Assembly: GCA_001724025.1 (NCBI GenBank)
Contig: MEDJ01000021.1
Location: 62,001-126,000 of the forward strand
Origin: Acidobacteria bacterium SCN 69-37
Lineage (GTDB): Bacteria; Acidobacteriota; Vicinamibacteria; Vicinamibacterales; SCN-69-37
DNA length: 64,000 bases
Reading direction: 5' to 3'
Part shown: positions 1-8,837 of the stretch, piece by piece
How the letters are laid out: every line of letters begins with the position of its first letter
Numbering within the stretch: position 1 is the first letter of the stretch
Notes under the pieces: generated by a model
The model's database searches: none
Seen by the model: only the letters and a program-made list of their open reading frames with translations
What the model was told of the DNA's origin: nothing
Made by a program: the position numbers and the translations under genes

Positions 1-2
1 TG

Positions 3-110
3 GCTGCCGTACTCGACGCCTATACGCCACCAGCGGCAGGCCGCGGACGTGGCAACAACCCGTTCGGCGGCGCCCCACCGGTACCCGGTCGCGGGCAAGG
101 CGCGCCATGA
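3..110 (+). CDS. C-terminal tail of an upstream protein (partial)
   Basis: The window opens inside a reading frame that stops with TGA at 108-110. The 35 visible residues run [10 protein letters not shown], then a Gly/Arg/Pro tail ([23 protein letters not shown]). The same kind of GRG-rich low-complexity sequence occurs in loops and linkers of several exported enzymes further on in this window, so this is probably the end of a similar exported protein. The remainder lies outside the window and the family cannot be identified. The other two forward frames are also open here, so the call rests on composition alone. No clear gene is seen between 111 and 414. Confidence 0.4.
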   Translation, partial: AAVLDAYTPPAAGRGRGNNPFGGAPPVPGRGQGAP

Positions 111-414
111 CGATTCCGTTCCGCGTGACGAAACACATGGACGCGTCGGCACCTGTCGGGCCGGAGGAGCCATTGCACCAGAAAAACCGCACCTGTCGTG
201 GCGATCGCGGACTTCGTCCTGCTGCCCGCATCCATGGATGTGTTCCGGTCAGCAGAACATTGGCCCGTCTTCCCGAGAGGGCTTGCGTCGTCATCCCGAC
301 CTGTCGCACGCTGGCGTCCTCACAACGGGTTTCAGACAGGCCGGCGGGCGAGGGGCTCGCGTGGTCTGGCCGCACTCTGGCGCCAGGCGCCCGGGGCGAC
401 AGGAGAACGAGAGC

Positions 415-1350
415 ATGAGGCACGCGCGGGGTTCAGGGATGAGAGCGACGTCGATGTGGATGCCGGTGATCGCCCTGGCCGTGGCCACGGCCGGCACGAT
501 GGCCGTCACGACGAGCGTGCAGGCGGACGAGCAGGCGGCGTCGGCGCCGGGCGGTCGTCAGGCCGGGCCCGGACGTGCCGGCGGGCAGGGAGGCCGCGGC
601 GGCGGAACACCGCAGGGCGGGGCGCCCATCGCATGGGAGGACACGACAGGCTTTCGATCGATGTTCGACGGCCGGAGTCTCGATGGCTGGGACGGCGATC
701 CGGCCTTCTGGCGTGTCGAGGGCGGAGCGATTGTCGGCGAGAGCACGGCGGAGACGCCGGTCACCGAGAACAACTTCCTCATCTGGCGCGGCGGCCGCAC
801 GGCGGACTTCGATCTGAAGCTCGAGTTCCGGCTCAATGCCGGCAACAGCGGCGTGCAGTATCGCAGTCGTCAGCTCGTGCCTGGCGGGCCCGAGGGCGTG
901 AAGGGGCAGTGGGTGCTCGCCGGGTACCAGGCGGACATCGACTTCAACAACCAGTACACCGGCATGCTCTACGAGGAGCGCGGGCGCGGCTTCCTCGCGC
1001 CGCGCGGCCAGTTCAACTACATCGGCGCGAACCAGGCCCCGGCTGTCGGTCGCGGCCAGCCGCCGCCGCAGCCGCGGCCTGGCGATCCGCCGTTCGGCGT
1101 GCGCGGGCAGCTCGGCGCGCTCAACGCGAACGATGCATTGCGCGCGCTGATCAAGCAGAATGACTGGAATCAGTTCCAGGTGGTCGCGCGGGGCAACGTG
1201 CTCATCCACATGCTCAACGGCCAGGTCACGGCGGTGCTCGTCGACGATGACGTGACGGGCCGTGCACTCGATGGATTGCTGGGGCTGCAGATTCACGTGG
1301 GGCCGCCCATGAAGGTCGAGTTCCGGAACATTTACATCCGGCAGCACTGA
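415..1350 (+). CDS. exported DUF1080 (3-keto-disaccharide hydrolase-type) protein
   Basis: About 311 residues. The chosen ATG has AGGAGA eight bases upstream; the frame is open for 120 codons further 5' but without a sensible start or composition. A hydrophobic export signal lies at about residues 13-40, followed by a Gly/Arg-rich linker ([10 protein letters not shown], residues ~55-70). The DUF1080 / PF06439 jelly-roll domain follows, with its usual landmarks: [71 protein letters not shown] and a C-terminal [20 protein letters not shown]. Family members are glucanase-like lectin folds; some cleave 3-keto-glycosides. A second Pro/Gly-rich insert ([15 protein letters not shown]) interrupts the domain. 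It is first gene of a rightward cluster with an epimerase-like protein and an FAD oxidase. Family assignment is firm; substrate unknown. Confidence 0.9.
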   Translation: MRHARGSGMRATSMWMPVIALAVATAGTMAVTTSVQADEQAASAPGGRQAGPGRAGGQGGRGGGTPQGGAPIAWEDTTGFRSMFDGRSLDGWDGDPAFWRVEGGAIVGESTAETPVTENNFLIWRGGRTADFDLKLEFRLNAGNSGVQYRSRQLVPGGPEGVKGQWVLAGYQADIDFNNQYTGMLYEERGRGFLAPRGQFNYIGANQAPAVGRGQPPPQPRPGDPPFGVRGQLGALNANDALRALIKQNDWNQFQVVARGNVLIHMLNGQVTAVLVDDDVTGRALDGLLGLQIHVGPPMKVEFRNIYIRQH

Positions 1351-1517
1351 ACGGCGGTCCGGCAGCGCTGGAACCAGGAGGCCCCGGGGACGAGCGCGTA
1401 GCGTAGCCTGCCGCGCCGTAGCCTTGGCGAAGGCGGGAGCGTCGAGGGGGCAGGCGAGAGTGCGGCCAGGCGTGGGGGTGGGGCCCCGCGCCATTGAGAA
1501 GAAGAGGGGACGAGTCG

Positions 1518-2402
1518 ATGCAGGTAGCGATGCACAACTGGATGCGGGCCGAGCCGATCGAGGTGACGATTGCCCGTCTGGCGAAGTGTGGATACGACGC
1601 GATCGAAATCAGCGGCGAACCCGAGAAGTACGATACGAAGCACATCGGCAAGCTGCTGAAGGATCACGGGCTCGTCTGCTGGGGCAGCGTCACCCTGATG
1701 ATGGGCGATCGCAACCTGCTCGCGAAGAGCGAGAAGAACCGCGCGATGTCCGTGAAGTACGTCAAGGACACGATCACGATGGTGAAGGAGCTGGGCGGCC
1801 AGGAGATCACCATCGTCCCGTGCACCGTCGGCAAGCTCGTGGCCGAGGCGGGAGCCGAGGAGGAGTGGAACTGGGCGGTCGAGAGCCTGAAGCAGTGCTA
1901 CGAGCATGGGATGAAGGAAGGCGTGCGCCTGGCGATCGAGCCGCTCAACAGGTTCGAGACCTACTTCATCAGCCGTCACGATCAGGCCCTGGCCCTGGCC
2001 GAGGCGGTGGGGCCGACGTGCGGGATCTGTCTCGATGCGTTCCACATGAACATCGAAGAGAAGGACATGTTCCAGGCGATTCGCGATTCCGCGCATCGGC
2101 TGAACGACTTCCACGTGGCCGACAACAACCGCATGGCGTGCGGCATGGGCGCGCTCGACTGGGCGAAGATCATCGGCACGCTGAAAGAGGTGGGGTACGA
2201 CGGCGCCCTGACCGTCGAGTTCGTGGCCCCGCTCGATCGCACACCGGCCAATCCGTATCCCAACATGCTCGAGACCGGCGACGTGGAACTGACGCCGGAC
2301 GAGCGCAAGTTCATGATCGACCACGGCACGGGCGATCTCTCAAACGAGTTCTATACCTGGCTCGTCGACGAGACGGTCAAAACGCTGCGGAAGCATATGT
2401 AG
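1518..2402 (+). CDS. sugar phosphate isomerase/epimerase family TIM barrel (ketose 3-epimerase-like)
   Basis: 294 residues, start ATG with AGAGGGGA about nine bases upstream (an upstream in-frame ATG at 1494 lacks this). The protein belongs to the xylose-isomerase-like TIM barrel superfamily (AP_endonuc_2). Four putative metal ligands are visible: Glu141 (LAIEPLNRFE), Asp173 (CLDAFHMN), His199 (FHVADN) and Glu234 (TVEFVAP). Their spacing (32, 26, 35) is nearly that of D-tagatose/D-psicose 3-epimerases, so a metal-dependent C3 epimerase on a keto-sugar is a reasonable inference, though the substrate cannot be read from sequence. It lacks a signal peptide and is cytoplasmic. It sits between the exported DUF1080 protein and the Tm-1-like gene on the same strand. 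The 167-bp gap before it holds only GC-rich sequence with a short imperfect palindrome (GCCTTGGCGAAGGC). Confidence 0.88.
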   Translation: MQVAMHNWMRAEPIEVTIARLAKCGYDAIEISGEPEKYDTKHIGKLLKDHGLVCWGSVTLMMGDRNLLAKSEKNRAMSVKYVKDTITMVKELGGQEITIVPCTVGKLVAEAGAEEEWNWAVESLKQCYEHGMKEGVRLAIEPLNRFETYFISRHDQALALAEAVGPTCGICLDAFHMNIEEKDMFQAIRDSAHRLNDFHVADNNRMACGMGALDWAKIIGTLKEVGYDGALTVEFVAPLDRTPANPYPNMLETGDVELTPDERKFMIDHGTGDLSNEFYTWLVDETVKTLRKHM

Positions 2403-2411
2403 ACGATGATC

Positions 2412-2439
2412 GCGGGGGCGACGCGTGCGTCGCCCCTGC
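2412..2439. repeat. 13-bp-stem palindrome (GGGGCGACGC / GCGTCGCCCC)
   Basis: Left arm 2412-2424 and right arm 2427-2439 pair with one mismatch around a two-base centre, just after the epimerase stop. It could end transcription or be one copy of a dispersed palindrome; no U-tract follows. From 2440 to 2522 the sequence is a run of short direct repeats of CCTGTCG and GTCGTACC, very like the arms of the cassette at 48281-48576. Confidence 0.55.
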
Positions 2440-2526
2440 AACGCCTGTCGCCTGTCGCACCGTCGTCGGTCGCACCTGTCGCCTGTCGTCACCTATCGCC
2501 TGTCGTACCCGTCGTACCTGAGATCC

Positions 2527-3828
2527 ATGTCTGTTCTCGTCATCGGTACTCTCGACACCAAGGGCCCGGAGATCGCGTATCTCCGCGATCGCATCAGGTC
2601 GCACGGCGTCGACGTCGTGGTTGCGGATTCCGGCATCCTGGGCGGGCCGCTCGATATCGTGCCGGACGTGACGCGCGAGGACGTCGCGGTCATGGCCGGC
2701 ACGACGATCGAGGTCCTGCGCAACGCCGGCAGCCGCGGCAAGGCCGTGCACGGCATGCTGGCCGGATTGCGCGTGCTCGCACAGCGGCTCTACAGCGACG
2801 GACGCCTGCAGGGCGTCGTGACCATGGGCGGCGCCGAGGGCGCGGTGCTCGGCGCCAGCGCCATGATGGGACTGCCCATCGGCATCCCCAAGCTCATCGT
2901 CACGCCCATTGCGTCGGGTCACCGGAAGTTCGGCCCGCTCGTCGGGACCAAAGACGTGATGATCGTCCACTCGGTGATCGACATCCTGGGGCTGAACCCG
3001 ATCAGTTGTGCCGTGTTCGACAACATTGCCGCGGCCATGGCCGGCATGGCGACCGGCGGATACGCGGCCGCACACACGCCGGGGACCCCGCTCGCGCGCG
3101 ATGGCGTGCGGCGCGTGGCCATCACCATGCTCGGTCAGACGACGAAGGGGGTGATGGCCGTGCGTGATGCACTGCTCGCGCACGGCATCGAGTCGGTCAT
3201 CTTCCACGCCAACGGCGTCGGGGGACCGGCGATGGAAGAACTGGCTGCCGAGGGCATGTTCGAGGGCGTCGTCGATTACACGACCAACGAACTGTCGGGC
3301 GAGATCCAGCACGGATTCCACGACGCGGGACCGGAGCGGCTGCGTCGCATCGGACGTCTCGGCCTGCCACAGGTGGTCGTGCCCGGCGGTCTCGACTTTG
3401 CCACGCACGGCAGGCCCGAGGCCATCCCGCCGGCGGTGCAGGGCCGGGCGGAGTACTTCCACAATCCCGAGTTCACGCTCGTGCGGTCGTCGGCCGACGA
3501 GATGGCGGAACTCGGGCGGCGATTCAGCGATCGCCTCAACGAGGCGAAGGGGCCGGTGGCCGTCATGGTGCCCACAGAAGGGCTGTCGATCCCGGCCGTC
3601 CCCGGCGGCCTGTTCTGGGACCCGGAGGCCGATGCCGGCTTCCTGCGCGAACTGCGTGCGGGCCTGCGGCCGGACATCCCGGTGACGACGCACGCGTGGC
3701 ACATCAATGCGCCGGAGTTCGCCACGATCGTGGCGGAGCGGATGGTGGCGCTGCTCGAACGCGGGGCTTCAGCCCCTGGCGTGCCTGCGGGGACTGATAG
3801 CCGGCGCTCCGACAGCAACAGTCAATGA
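2527..3828 (+). CDS. Tm-1-like / UPF0261 family ATP-binding protein
   Basis: 433 residues. The N-terminus MSVLVIGTLDTKGPEIAYLR and the glycine-rich GGAEGAVLGASAMMGLPIG with GIPKLIVTP are hallmarks of the UPF0261/Tm-1 family (PF06792), as are the later HANGVGGPAMEELA and VVPGGLDF segments. The N-terminal half is the Tm-1 Rossmann-like nucleotide-binding domain; the C-terminal half is TIM-barrel-like. Plant Tm-1 blocks tobamovirus replication, but the bacterial role is unknown; bacterial members tend to sit beside sugar or C1 catabolic genes, as here. The last ~20 residues (GASAPGVPAG...) come from a dispersed palindrome at 3763-3776, so the native C-terminus was probably different. The stop overlaps nothing; the next gene begins 17 bp later. 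Confidence 0.88.
   Translation: MSVLVIGTLDTKGPEIAYLRDRIRSHGVDVVVADSGILGGPLDIVPDVTREDVAVMAGTTIEVLRNAGSRGKAVHGMLAGLRVLAQRLYSDGRLQGVVTMGGAEGAVLGASAMMGLPIGIPKLIVTPIASGHRKFGPLVGTKDVMIVHSVIDILGLNPISCAVFDNIAAAMAGMATGGYAAAHTPGTPLARDGVRRVAITMLGQTTKGVMAVRDALLAHGIESVIFHANGVGGPAMEELAAEGMFEGVVDYTTNELSGEIQHGFHDAGPERLRRIGRLGLPQVVVPGGLDFATHGRPEAIPPAVQGRAEYFHNPEFTLVRSSADEMAELGRRFSDRLNEAKGPVAVMVPTEGLSIPAVPGGLFWDPEADAGFLRELRAGLRPDIPVTTHAWHINAPEFATIVAERMVALLERGASAPGVPAGTDSRRSDSNSQ
3763..3776. repeat. GGGGCT-TC-AGCCCC palindrome inside the Tm-1-like gene
   Basis: Six-base perfect arms around TC; one of about ten copies of this palindrome family in the window. It is read as ...RGASAPGVPAG... at the C-terminus of the Tm-1-like protein, the same SAPG/APG signature that other translated copies give. 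Confidence 0.6.
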
Positions 3829-3844
3829 AGAGGAGAACCCAGTC

Positions 3845-5332
3845 GTGAAGCCGTCCCTGCCTGTCGACCGCGTCAGCGGCGCGTCATATCTCCGCGGGCA
3901 CATCTACCGCGAACTTGCCGCCGTGGTCGGCGCCGAGCACATTACCGCCGACCCGGCCGAACTCCAGGCCCAGGCCCACGACTGGTCGTGGATGTCGCGG
4001 TACCTCATCTACAAGCAGCTCGACGTGCCGGCCGCCGATATGGCCGTGCGCCCGGGCTCGACGGACGAGGTGAAGGAGATCGTGCGCATCGCCTCCACGT
4101 GGAAGGTGCCGCTCGTGCCGCGCGGCGGCGGCACGGGCACACAGGGCGGCACGCTGGCGCTCTATGGCGGCATCTCGGTCGATCTCGGCCGCATGGCGAA
4201 GATTCTCGACATCGACGAGACGTCGCTGGTCGTCACGACCGAAGCCGGCATTGCCGGACCGGTACTCGAGGAGGAATTGAACAGGCGGAACCTGACGCAG
4301 GCCCACTACCCGGGGTCGTACACGATGGGCGCCACGGTCGGCGGGTTCATCGCCGCGCGCGGGTCCGGCGTGGTCAGCACGAAATACGGAAAGGCCGAGA
4401 ACCAGGTGCTGCAGATCGAGGCGGTGGTGCCGCCCGGGCGCGTCGTGAAGACCCTGCCCGTGCCGAGCCACGCGACGGGCAGCGATCTGCTCCAGACGTT
4501 CGTCGGATCCGAGGGCACGCTCGGCATCATCACGCAGGCCGCGATGCGGCTCGATCCGCTGCCGGAGACGCGGCAGTTCCTCTCGTTCAGCTTCGCCGAC
4601 ATCTTCGCGGGCATCGAGGCCGGGCGGCAGATCATGATCAACCGCCTCCGGCCGGCCGTCATCCGTCTCTACGACGAGGGCGATTCGAAGAAGCTGGCCG
4701 AGTGGGTCGGCACGCCGTTCATCGGCACGCTGATGATCGTGATGGTCGATGGCACGCAGGAACTGACCGACTACGAAGCCCGCGCCATCACCACGCTCTG
4801 CGAGAAGGCGGGCGGCACGTCGCTCGGTCCGTCGGCCGGGCAGATCTGGTGGGAGGGCAAGTACGAGCCGTACAAGAAGGGCAAGCTGCCGCAGCCGCCG
4901 CTCGTCTACGGCACCACGGACACCGTGGCGCGCTTCCGCGACATTCCGGCCATCTATCGCGCGCGCAAGCAGGCGGTCGAGGAGACGTTCAAGGCGTACG
5001 GTGCGCGCTACACGTGTCACCTGTCGCACTTCTACGACTGGGGCACGATGTTGTACGACCGCTTCTACATCGAGCAGGCGCCCGACGATCCGGCCGAGGC
5101 GCTCGAACTGCACGATCGGATCTGGGATGTCTGCACGCGGGTCGGTCTGGCCAACGGCGGCGTCGTCAACGAGCACCACGGCGTGGGCCTGAAGCTCGGA
5201 CGGTTCGTGCACGAGCAGTACGGACCCGACGGCTGGGCGCTCGTGCAGGCGCTCAAGGACGCGTGGGATCCGGACGGCATCATGAATCCCGGCAAGCTCG
5301 GCTACGGCCCGCCGAAGAATTCGCGCTGGTAG
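3845..5332 (+). CDS. FAD-binding oxidoreductase (FAD_binding_4 / AGPS-GlcD family)
   Basis: 495 residues from a GTG that has GAAGAGGAG eight bases upstream; an in-frame extension 5' overlaps the previous gene and is less likely. The N-terminal PP-loop of the vanillyl-alcohol-oxidase FAD fold is PRGGGTGTQGG (residues ~95-105), followed by GSYTMGATVGGFIAARGSG and GSEGTLGIITQA. The C-terminal cap holds CHLSHFYDWGTMLY, NEHHGVGLKLG and DPDGIMNPGKLG, typical of FAD-oxidase_C. The SHFYDWG segment resembles alkyldihydroxyacetonephosphate synthase more than lactate dehydrogenase, but these families intergrade. It probably oxidises a hydroxy-acid or sugar in the cytoplasm; the partner electron acceptor is not encoded nearby. 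It ends the rightward cluster: the TAG lies inside a 16-bp hairpin stem. Confidence 0.88.
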   Translation: MKPSLPVDRVSGASYLRGHIYRELAAVVGAEHITADPAELQAQAHDWSWMSRYLIYKQLDVPAADMAVRPGSTDEVKEIVRIASTWKVPLVPRGGGTGTQGGTLALYGGISVDLGRMAKILDIDETSLVVTTEAGIAGPVLEEELNRRNLTQAHYPGSYTMGATVGGFIAARGSGVVSTKYGKAENQVLQIEAVVPPGRVVKTLPVPSHATGSDLLQTFVGSEGTLGIITQAAMRLDPLPETRQFLSFSFADIFAGIEAGRQIMINRLRPAVIRLYDEGDSKKLAEWVGTPFIGTLMIVMVDGTQELTDYEARAITTLCEKAGGTSLGPSAGQIWWEGKYEPYKKGKLPQPPLVYGTTDTVARFRDIPAIYRARKQAVEETFKAYGARYTCHLSHFYDWGTMLYDRFYIEQAPDDPAEALELHDRIWDVCTRVGLANGGVVNEHHGVGLKLGRFVHEQYGPDGWALVQALKDAWDPDGIMNPGKLGYGPPKNSRW

Positions 5333-5360
5333 ACAGGCTCACGGCCTGTCTACCAGCGCG
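5322..5360. terminator. hairpin overlapping the FAD-oxidase stop codon
   Basis: A perfect 16-bp stem (arms 5322-5337 and 5345-5360, CGCGCTGGTAGACAGG and its complement) with a 7-base loop. The TAG stop at 5330-5332 is inside the left arm. No U-run follows, so this may act as an mRNA 3'-end stabiliser or work together with the next hairpin. Confidence 0.75.
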
Positions 5361-5366
5361 ACACGC

Positions 5367-5411
5367 ACAAGGGGGAAGTCGTGCCGCGAGGCGGCACCAC
5401 TTCCCCCTTGT
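5367..5411. terminator. bidirectional terminator between convergent genes
   Basis: A 21-bp stem with one mismatch (arms 5367-5387 and 5391-5411; outer part ACAAGGGGGAAGT) and a three-base loop. The A-rich 5' side and T-rich 3' side make it suitable for both strands. It sits between the rightward FAD oxidase and the leftward cytochrome dehydrogenase, followed by a pyrimidine-rich CCAGCCTCCTCCC tract (5413-5466). Confidence 0.8.
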
Positions 5412-5469
5412 CCCGTGCGTCGAGCCTTCCAGCCTCCTCCCAGCCTGCCGCCTCCCCGCCTTCTCTACC

Positions 5470-8400
5470 TCACCGCGGTCCATCCATGATGAACGCGACC
5501 ACGTTGGCGATGTTCTGGTCGCCGATGCGGTCGGGCAGATCCTGCGGCATGATCGATTCGCGCACCGTGGTGCGCGAATCGATGTTCGTCTTCTGAATCG
5601 TCGACGGCGTCGCCGGGCGTGCGGACGTGGCCACGGCCAGCGTGGCGGGCGTCTCGGCCGTCACCAGGCCGCGCACCTCGCTGCCGTCCTTCAGCCGCAG
5701 CACGGTCGTCTGGTACTGATCGGCCACCTGCTCGTCCGGGAAGAAGATGTGCCGCAGGATGTCGCGGCGCAGCATCGTCTTGCCAACCGCACTCAGGTCG
5801 GGGCCGACGGCGTTGCCCGTCGTGCCGAAGCGGTGGCACTGCGCGCACGTCTGCTGGAACGTCTGCGCACCGGCCGTGGCGTTGGGGGCACCGCCGCGCC
5901 CGGCCAGGGAACCGGGACCGCTGCCGCGCGGGAACACGAGGTTGTCGTAGCGCTCCTGCGAGTCGAGTGGCACCGGGCGCGCGTTGGCGGCCGGCGCGCC
6001 GGGCTGGACGCCCCGGCCACCGCCACGGCCAGTGACTGCTGCCGTGGTTTCCTCGATCGTCAGCGGTGCGAACAGCGGCGCCGCCGCGTACGCCCGCTGC
6101 TGCTCGGGCTCGGTCAGCGCGTCGATGGTCGCGTCGAAGATGTTGTTCAGATGACCGGCAAACGTCGAGCCGCCGCGCCACTTCGACGCTCGCGCGAACC
6201 AGTCGATCATCTGCGTCTTCTGTGCGTCGCTCCAGCCGCTGTCGATCGCCCGCAGCGCGTACATGTACCCGATCTGGCCGGGCTGGTCGTCATCGCCCTG
6301 CGGCATGATGGCGAGGATCGGCGCGATGGCGCCAGGCTGTCCCGTGTAGGCGAGCACGCGCGCCATGTGGTGCGACAGGATCAGCACCTCGCACGTCGCG
6401 GGATTCGTGTCCGGGTGATGGCTGTTGCACCCGAGCAGCGTCTCGCCGCTGACGGCCGCACGCGTCGGGAATTGACCGATGAGCGCGTCGTACACCTGCT
6501 TCCGGGTTTCAGCGTCCACGCCGGCGGACGTTTCCGTTGCCGCCACCTCGAAGGCGCGCAGCACGCGAATCTTCTCCGTCGGGCTCAGCGTCGTCCGTCG
6601 CATCAGGGCCACGAGGCGATCGAACACGGGCGCGAGGTCCGCGTCAGAGGTACGCGTGTTGGCCAGGGCGACGAAGCCTTCGGTCTGCGCGATGACGTTC
6701 GTCTCGGCAAGCACGCGCGGCGCCCACTCGCTGCGCGGCGTGTGCTCCAGCGCGAGACGGCCGGCGTAGCGGACGAAGCGATCGGTGTTGCCCAGCAGCG
6801 CGTAGAGATCCGCCACGGGCGCGAAGCTCGGCTGTGACGGCGTCAGTCCCTGGCGCACGAGGCTTTCGGCCGCGCGCCGCTGGACCAGGGGCGAACTGTC
6901 GCGGAGCGCCGCGGCCGCAATCGCCCGGACCTCCGGCGACGTCTGCACGCCGGCGACATAGACGACGGCGGCCCGCACCTCGGCGCGGCTGTCCGCCGCC
7001 AGCGCACGGAGCAGGGCGGTTGACGGCGCGGGCCCGTGACGCTGCAGTTCGAGGATGGCGCGCATGCGATCGGCGGGCGCTGCTGACGTGTCGCGCGCGA
7101 GCGCGTCGAGTGCCGATCCGAACGCCGCGGCGCCCATGCGCGTCTTCACGGCCTCGATGGCCGCCCAGCTCCAGCTCGCGAGCGGCTGCGGCTGACGGAC
7201 GACGGCGAGGATGCCGGTCATGTCTGGCTGGGCCGGCCGATCGCCGTTCCAGACGATCTTGAAGAGGCCGCCCGTCCCGTTCGTGCCGCCCGTCGTGAAG
7301 TAGATGTTGCCGTCGGGGCCCACTTCCAGGTCCGTGATCGGCATCGGCTCGCCGTGCACGAACTCCGCGAGGTCGTCGCGCCCCGTGTACGTGCTGCCAT
7401 CCGGCGTGAGCGCCGTATAGAGCAGGCGGCCGCGCGACCAGTCGGCCTCGAAGAGCGCATCGAAATAGCGCGCCGGGTACGCGTACGCCTGGTAGGTCTC
7501 GACCCCCACGGGCGATCCGCGGCGCAGATAGCGCAGTGCCGACAGGACGTCGAAATCGCTGTCCTGGAACTTGCCCGTGCCGTTGCGATACCCGCCGTCG
7601 CCGCCGGGAATCATGTGGACCGTCTTGACCTCGCGATACCACGGCGAGTTGACGTCCCACTCCATGTCGCTGTCGAAGGTGAACGCCTCGCCGGCCGTAT
7701 TGAAGGCGAAGTCGTAGGCGTTGCGCAGGCCCGTGTACTGCAGCGATACCCGGCCGTTGTCGGGCTGATAGCGGAAGAACGGTCCGTGGATGCCTTCCCT
7801 GGTGCTGTTGCCGAACCGCGGATCGCGCCACGCCGGCAGGAACTGGCGCTCCTTCAGGTTCCGGACGTTCGGGGTGGTCGCCTCGTCGATCCGATCGTCG
7901 GGGACGAACGTGTTGTTGCCGATCATCAACGTGAGCGATCCGTCAGGCGCGCGACGGATGGCGTGCGGTCCGTGGTCGCCCATGCCGTTGGCCACGTAGC
8001 GGTTCAGCCGCTCGATCCGCTCGTACACGTCGTCGCCGTCCGCGTCGGTCAGCTTGTAGAAGCCGGGAATGCCGGTTTGCGCGGCGGCCCCGCCACCTCG
8101 TCCGCCGGGCGGCGGGGCAGGAACGGGGCCGTCGACGGCCGGATCGCGCGGGCCGAAGCAGTTCGCATACAGCGTCCGGCCATCGAAGAAGAGACCGTGA
8201 CAGGTGTTGATCTGATCGGAAATGACCTTCTCGGATTCGAAGATGCCGTCGCCGTCCGCGTCGATGAGTGTCCGCGGATGGCTGCCGCTGCCCGACACGC
8301 TCTGGCTGACGACCGGCCGGCCCTGGCTGTCGAACGTGATGACGATGTAGGACTCGGTCTTGTCGGCGGGGGTGACGCGCACGACGCTGAAGCCGGGCAG

Positions 8401-8553
8401 GGTGCTGAACGGCGACCCCTCGGGCGCGCGCTGATCCTGCGCGCGTTCGGGCGAGGGGGCCGGTGTCTGCTGGCGCGCCTGGGGCCAGACCGTCAGACAG
8501 GCCACGGCTGACGCGGTCAGCACCGCGGCCAGTACGAGGGAACGTCGTCGCAT
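5470..8553 (-). CDS. exported PVC-type membrane-bound dehydrogenase with C-terminal CxxCH haem domain
   Basis: 1,027 residues; ATG preceded by GGAGG at good spacing. A signal peptide (MRRRSLVLAAVLTASAVA) and a Gln/Pro-rich spacer precede a beta-propeller of the TIGR02604 type (LPGFSVVRVTPADKT, DADGDGIFESEKV, NTCHGLFFDGRTLYANC, PHAIRRAPDGSL, GEPMPITDLEVGPDGNIYF). A HEAT-like helical middle (about residues 480-720) follows, then a c-type haem-binding TIGR02603 domain with Cys903-Ala-Gln-Cys-His907 and the usual RRDILRHIFFPDEQV and IMPQDLPDRIGDQNIANVV. Such proteins are periplasmic oxidoreductases, proposed to oxidise sugars and pass electrons to the haem. Three GRG-rich inserts interrupt the chain (around 8085-8125, 5990-6040 and 5880-5935). 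It lies 284 bp downstream of a DUF1080 gene on the same strand. Confidence 0.9.
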   Translation of the reverse strand: MRRRSLVLAAVLTASAVACLTVWPQARQQTPAPSPERAQDQRAPEGSPFSTLPGFSVVRVTPADKTESYIVITFDSQGRPVVSQSVSGSGSHPRTLIDADGDGIFESEKVISDQINTCHGLFFDGRTLYANCFGPRDPAVDGPVPAPPPGGRGGGAAAQTGIPGFYKLTDADGDDVYERIERLNRYVANGMGDHGPHAIRRAPDGSLTLMIGNNTFVPDDRIDEATTPNVRNLKERQFLPAWRDPRFGNSTREGIHGPFFRYQPDNGRVSLQYTGLRNAYDFAFNTAGEAFTFDSDMEWDVNSPWYREVKTVHMIPGGDGGYRNGTGKFQDSDFDVLSALRYLRRGSPVGVETYQAYAYPARYFDALFEADWSRGRLLYTALTPDGSTYTGRDDLAEFVHGEPMPITDLEVGPDGNIYFTTGGTNGTGGLFKIVWNGDRPAQPDMTGILAVVRQPQPLASWSWAAIEAVKTRMGAAAFGSALDALARDTSAAPADRMRAILELQRHGPAPSTALLRALAADSRAEVRAAVVYVAGVQTSPEVRAIAAAALRDSSPLVQRRAAESLVRQGLTPSQPSFAPVADLYALLGNTDRFVRYAGRLALEHTPRSEWAPRVLAETNVIAQTEGFVALANTRTSDADLAPVFDRLVALMRRTTLSPTEKIRVLRAFEVAATETSAGVDAETRKQVYDALIGQFPTRAAVSGETLLGCNSHHPDTNPATCEVLILSHHMARVLAYTGQPGAIAPILAIMPQGDDDQPGQIGYMYALRAIDSGWSDAQKTQMIDWFARASKWRGGSTFAGHLNNIFDATIDALTEPEQQRAYAAAPLFAPLTIEETTAAVTGRGGGRGVQPGAPAANARPVPLDSQERYDNLVFPRGSGPGSLAGRGGAPNATAGAQTFQQTCAQCHRFGTTGNAVGPDLSAVGKTMLRRDILRHIFFPDEQVADQYQTTVLRLKDGSEVRGLVTAETPATLAVATSARPATPSTIQKTNIDSRTTVRESIMPQDLPDRIGDQNIANVVAFIMDGPR

Positions 8554-8762
8554 CGAGACCTCCGGGTTGGACTGTTCGGGAGTCCGAGTATGGGAGGAGG
8601 CGCCGCGGCACTGCAAGCACGGGGTGACTGTGGCCCGCGTTTCGATCGAATCGTACGAAAACCGGCCTAAATCGACCGTCGGGTGTGCTGGCCGCGCACT
8701 CGACGGTTCACTGTGCGTGACGTCGTACGTGCGGGATCAGGGGCGTCGAGGGTGTGCAGGGC

Positions 8763-8792
8763 GGTCCGGCCGTCGATGAGAACGGCCGGACC
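8763..8792. terminator. hairpin downstream of the second DUF1080 gene
   Basis: A perfect 11-bp stem GGTCCGGCCGT (8763-8773) paired with 8782-8792, loop of eight bases. It lies 46 bp past the stop of the leftward gene ending at 8838, so it is best read as its terminator. The remaining 8554-8762 spacer upstream of the cytochrome gene is relatively AT-rich around 8640-8680 and presumably carries that gene's promoter, though no consensus boxes can be named. Confidence 0.6.
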
Positions 8793-8837
8793 TCGTATCA
8801 GGAAGGAGACGTTGACAGGCGGGATGACGTGCGTGGA

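Noticed and set aside
49-414. N-terminal extension of the first DUF1080 protein
   Set aside because: The frame is open but Arg/Pro-rich, and the ATG at 415 has an AGGAGA and is followed by a signal peptide.
1351-1517. Further copy of the ~110-bp inverted-repeat element
   Set aside because: GC-rich with a short GCCTT/AAGGC palindrome, but no clear terminal arms or shared interior blocks.
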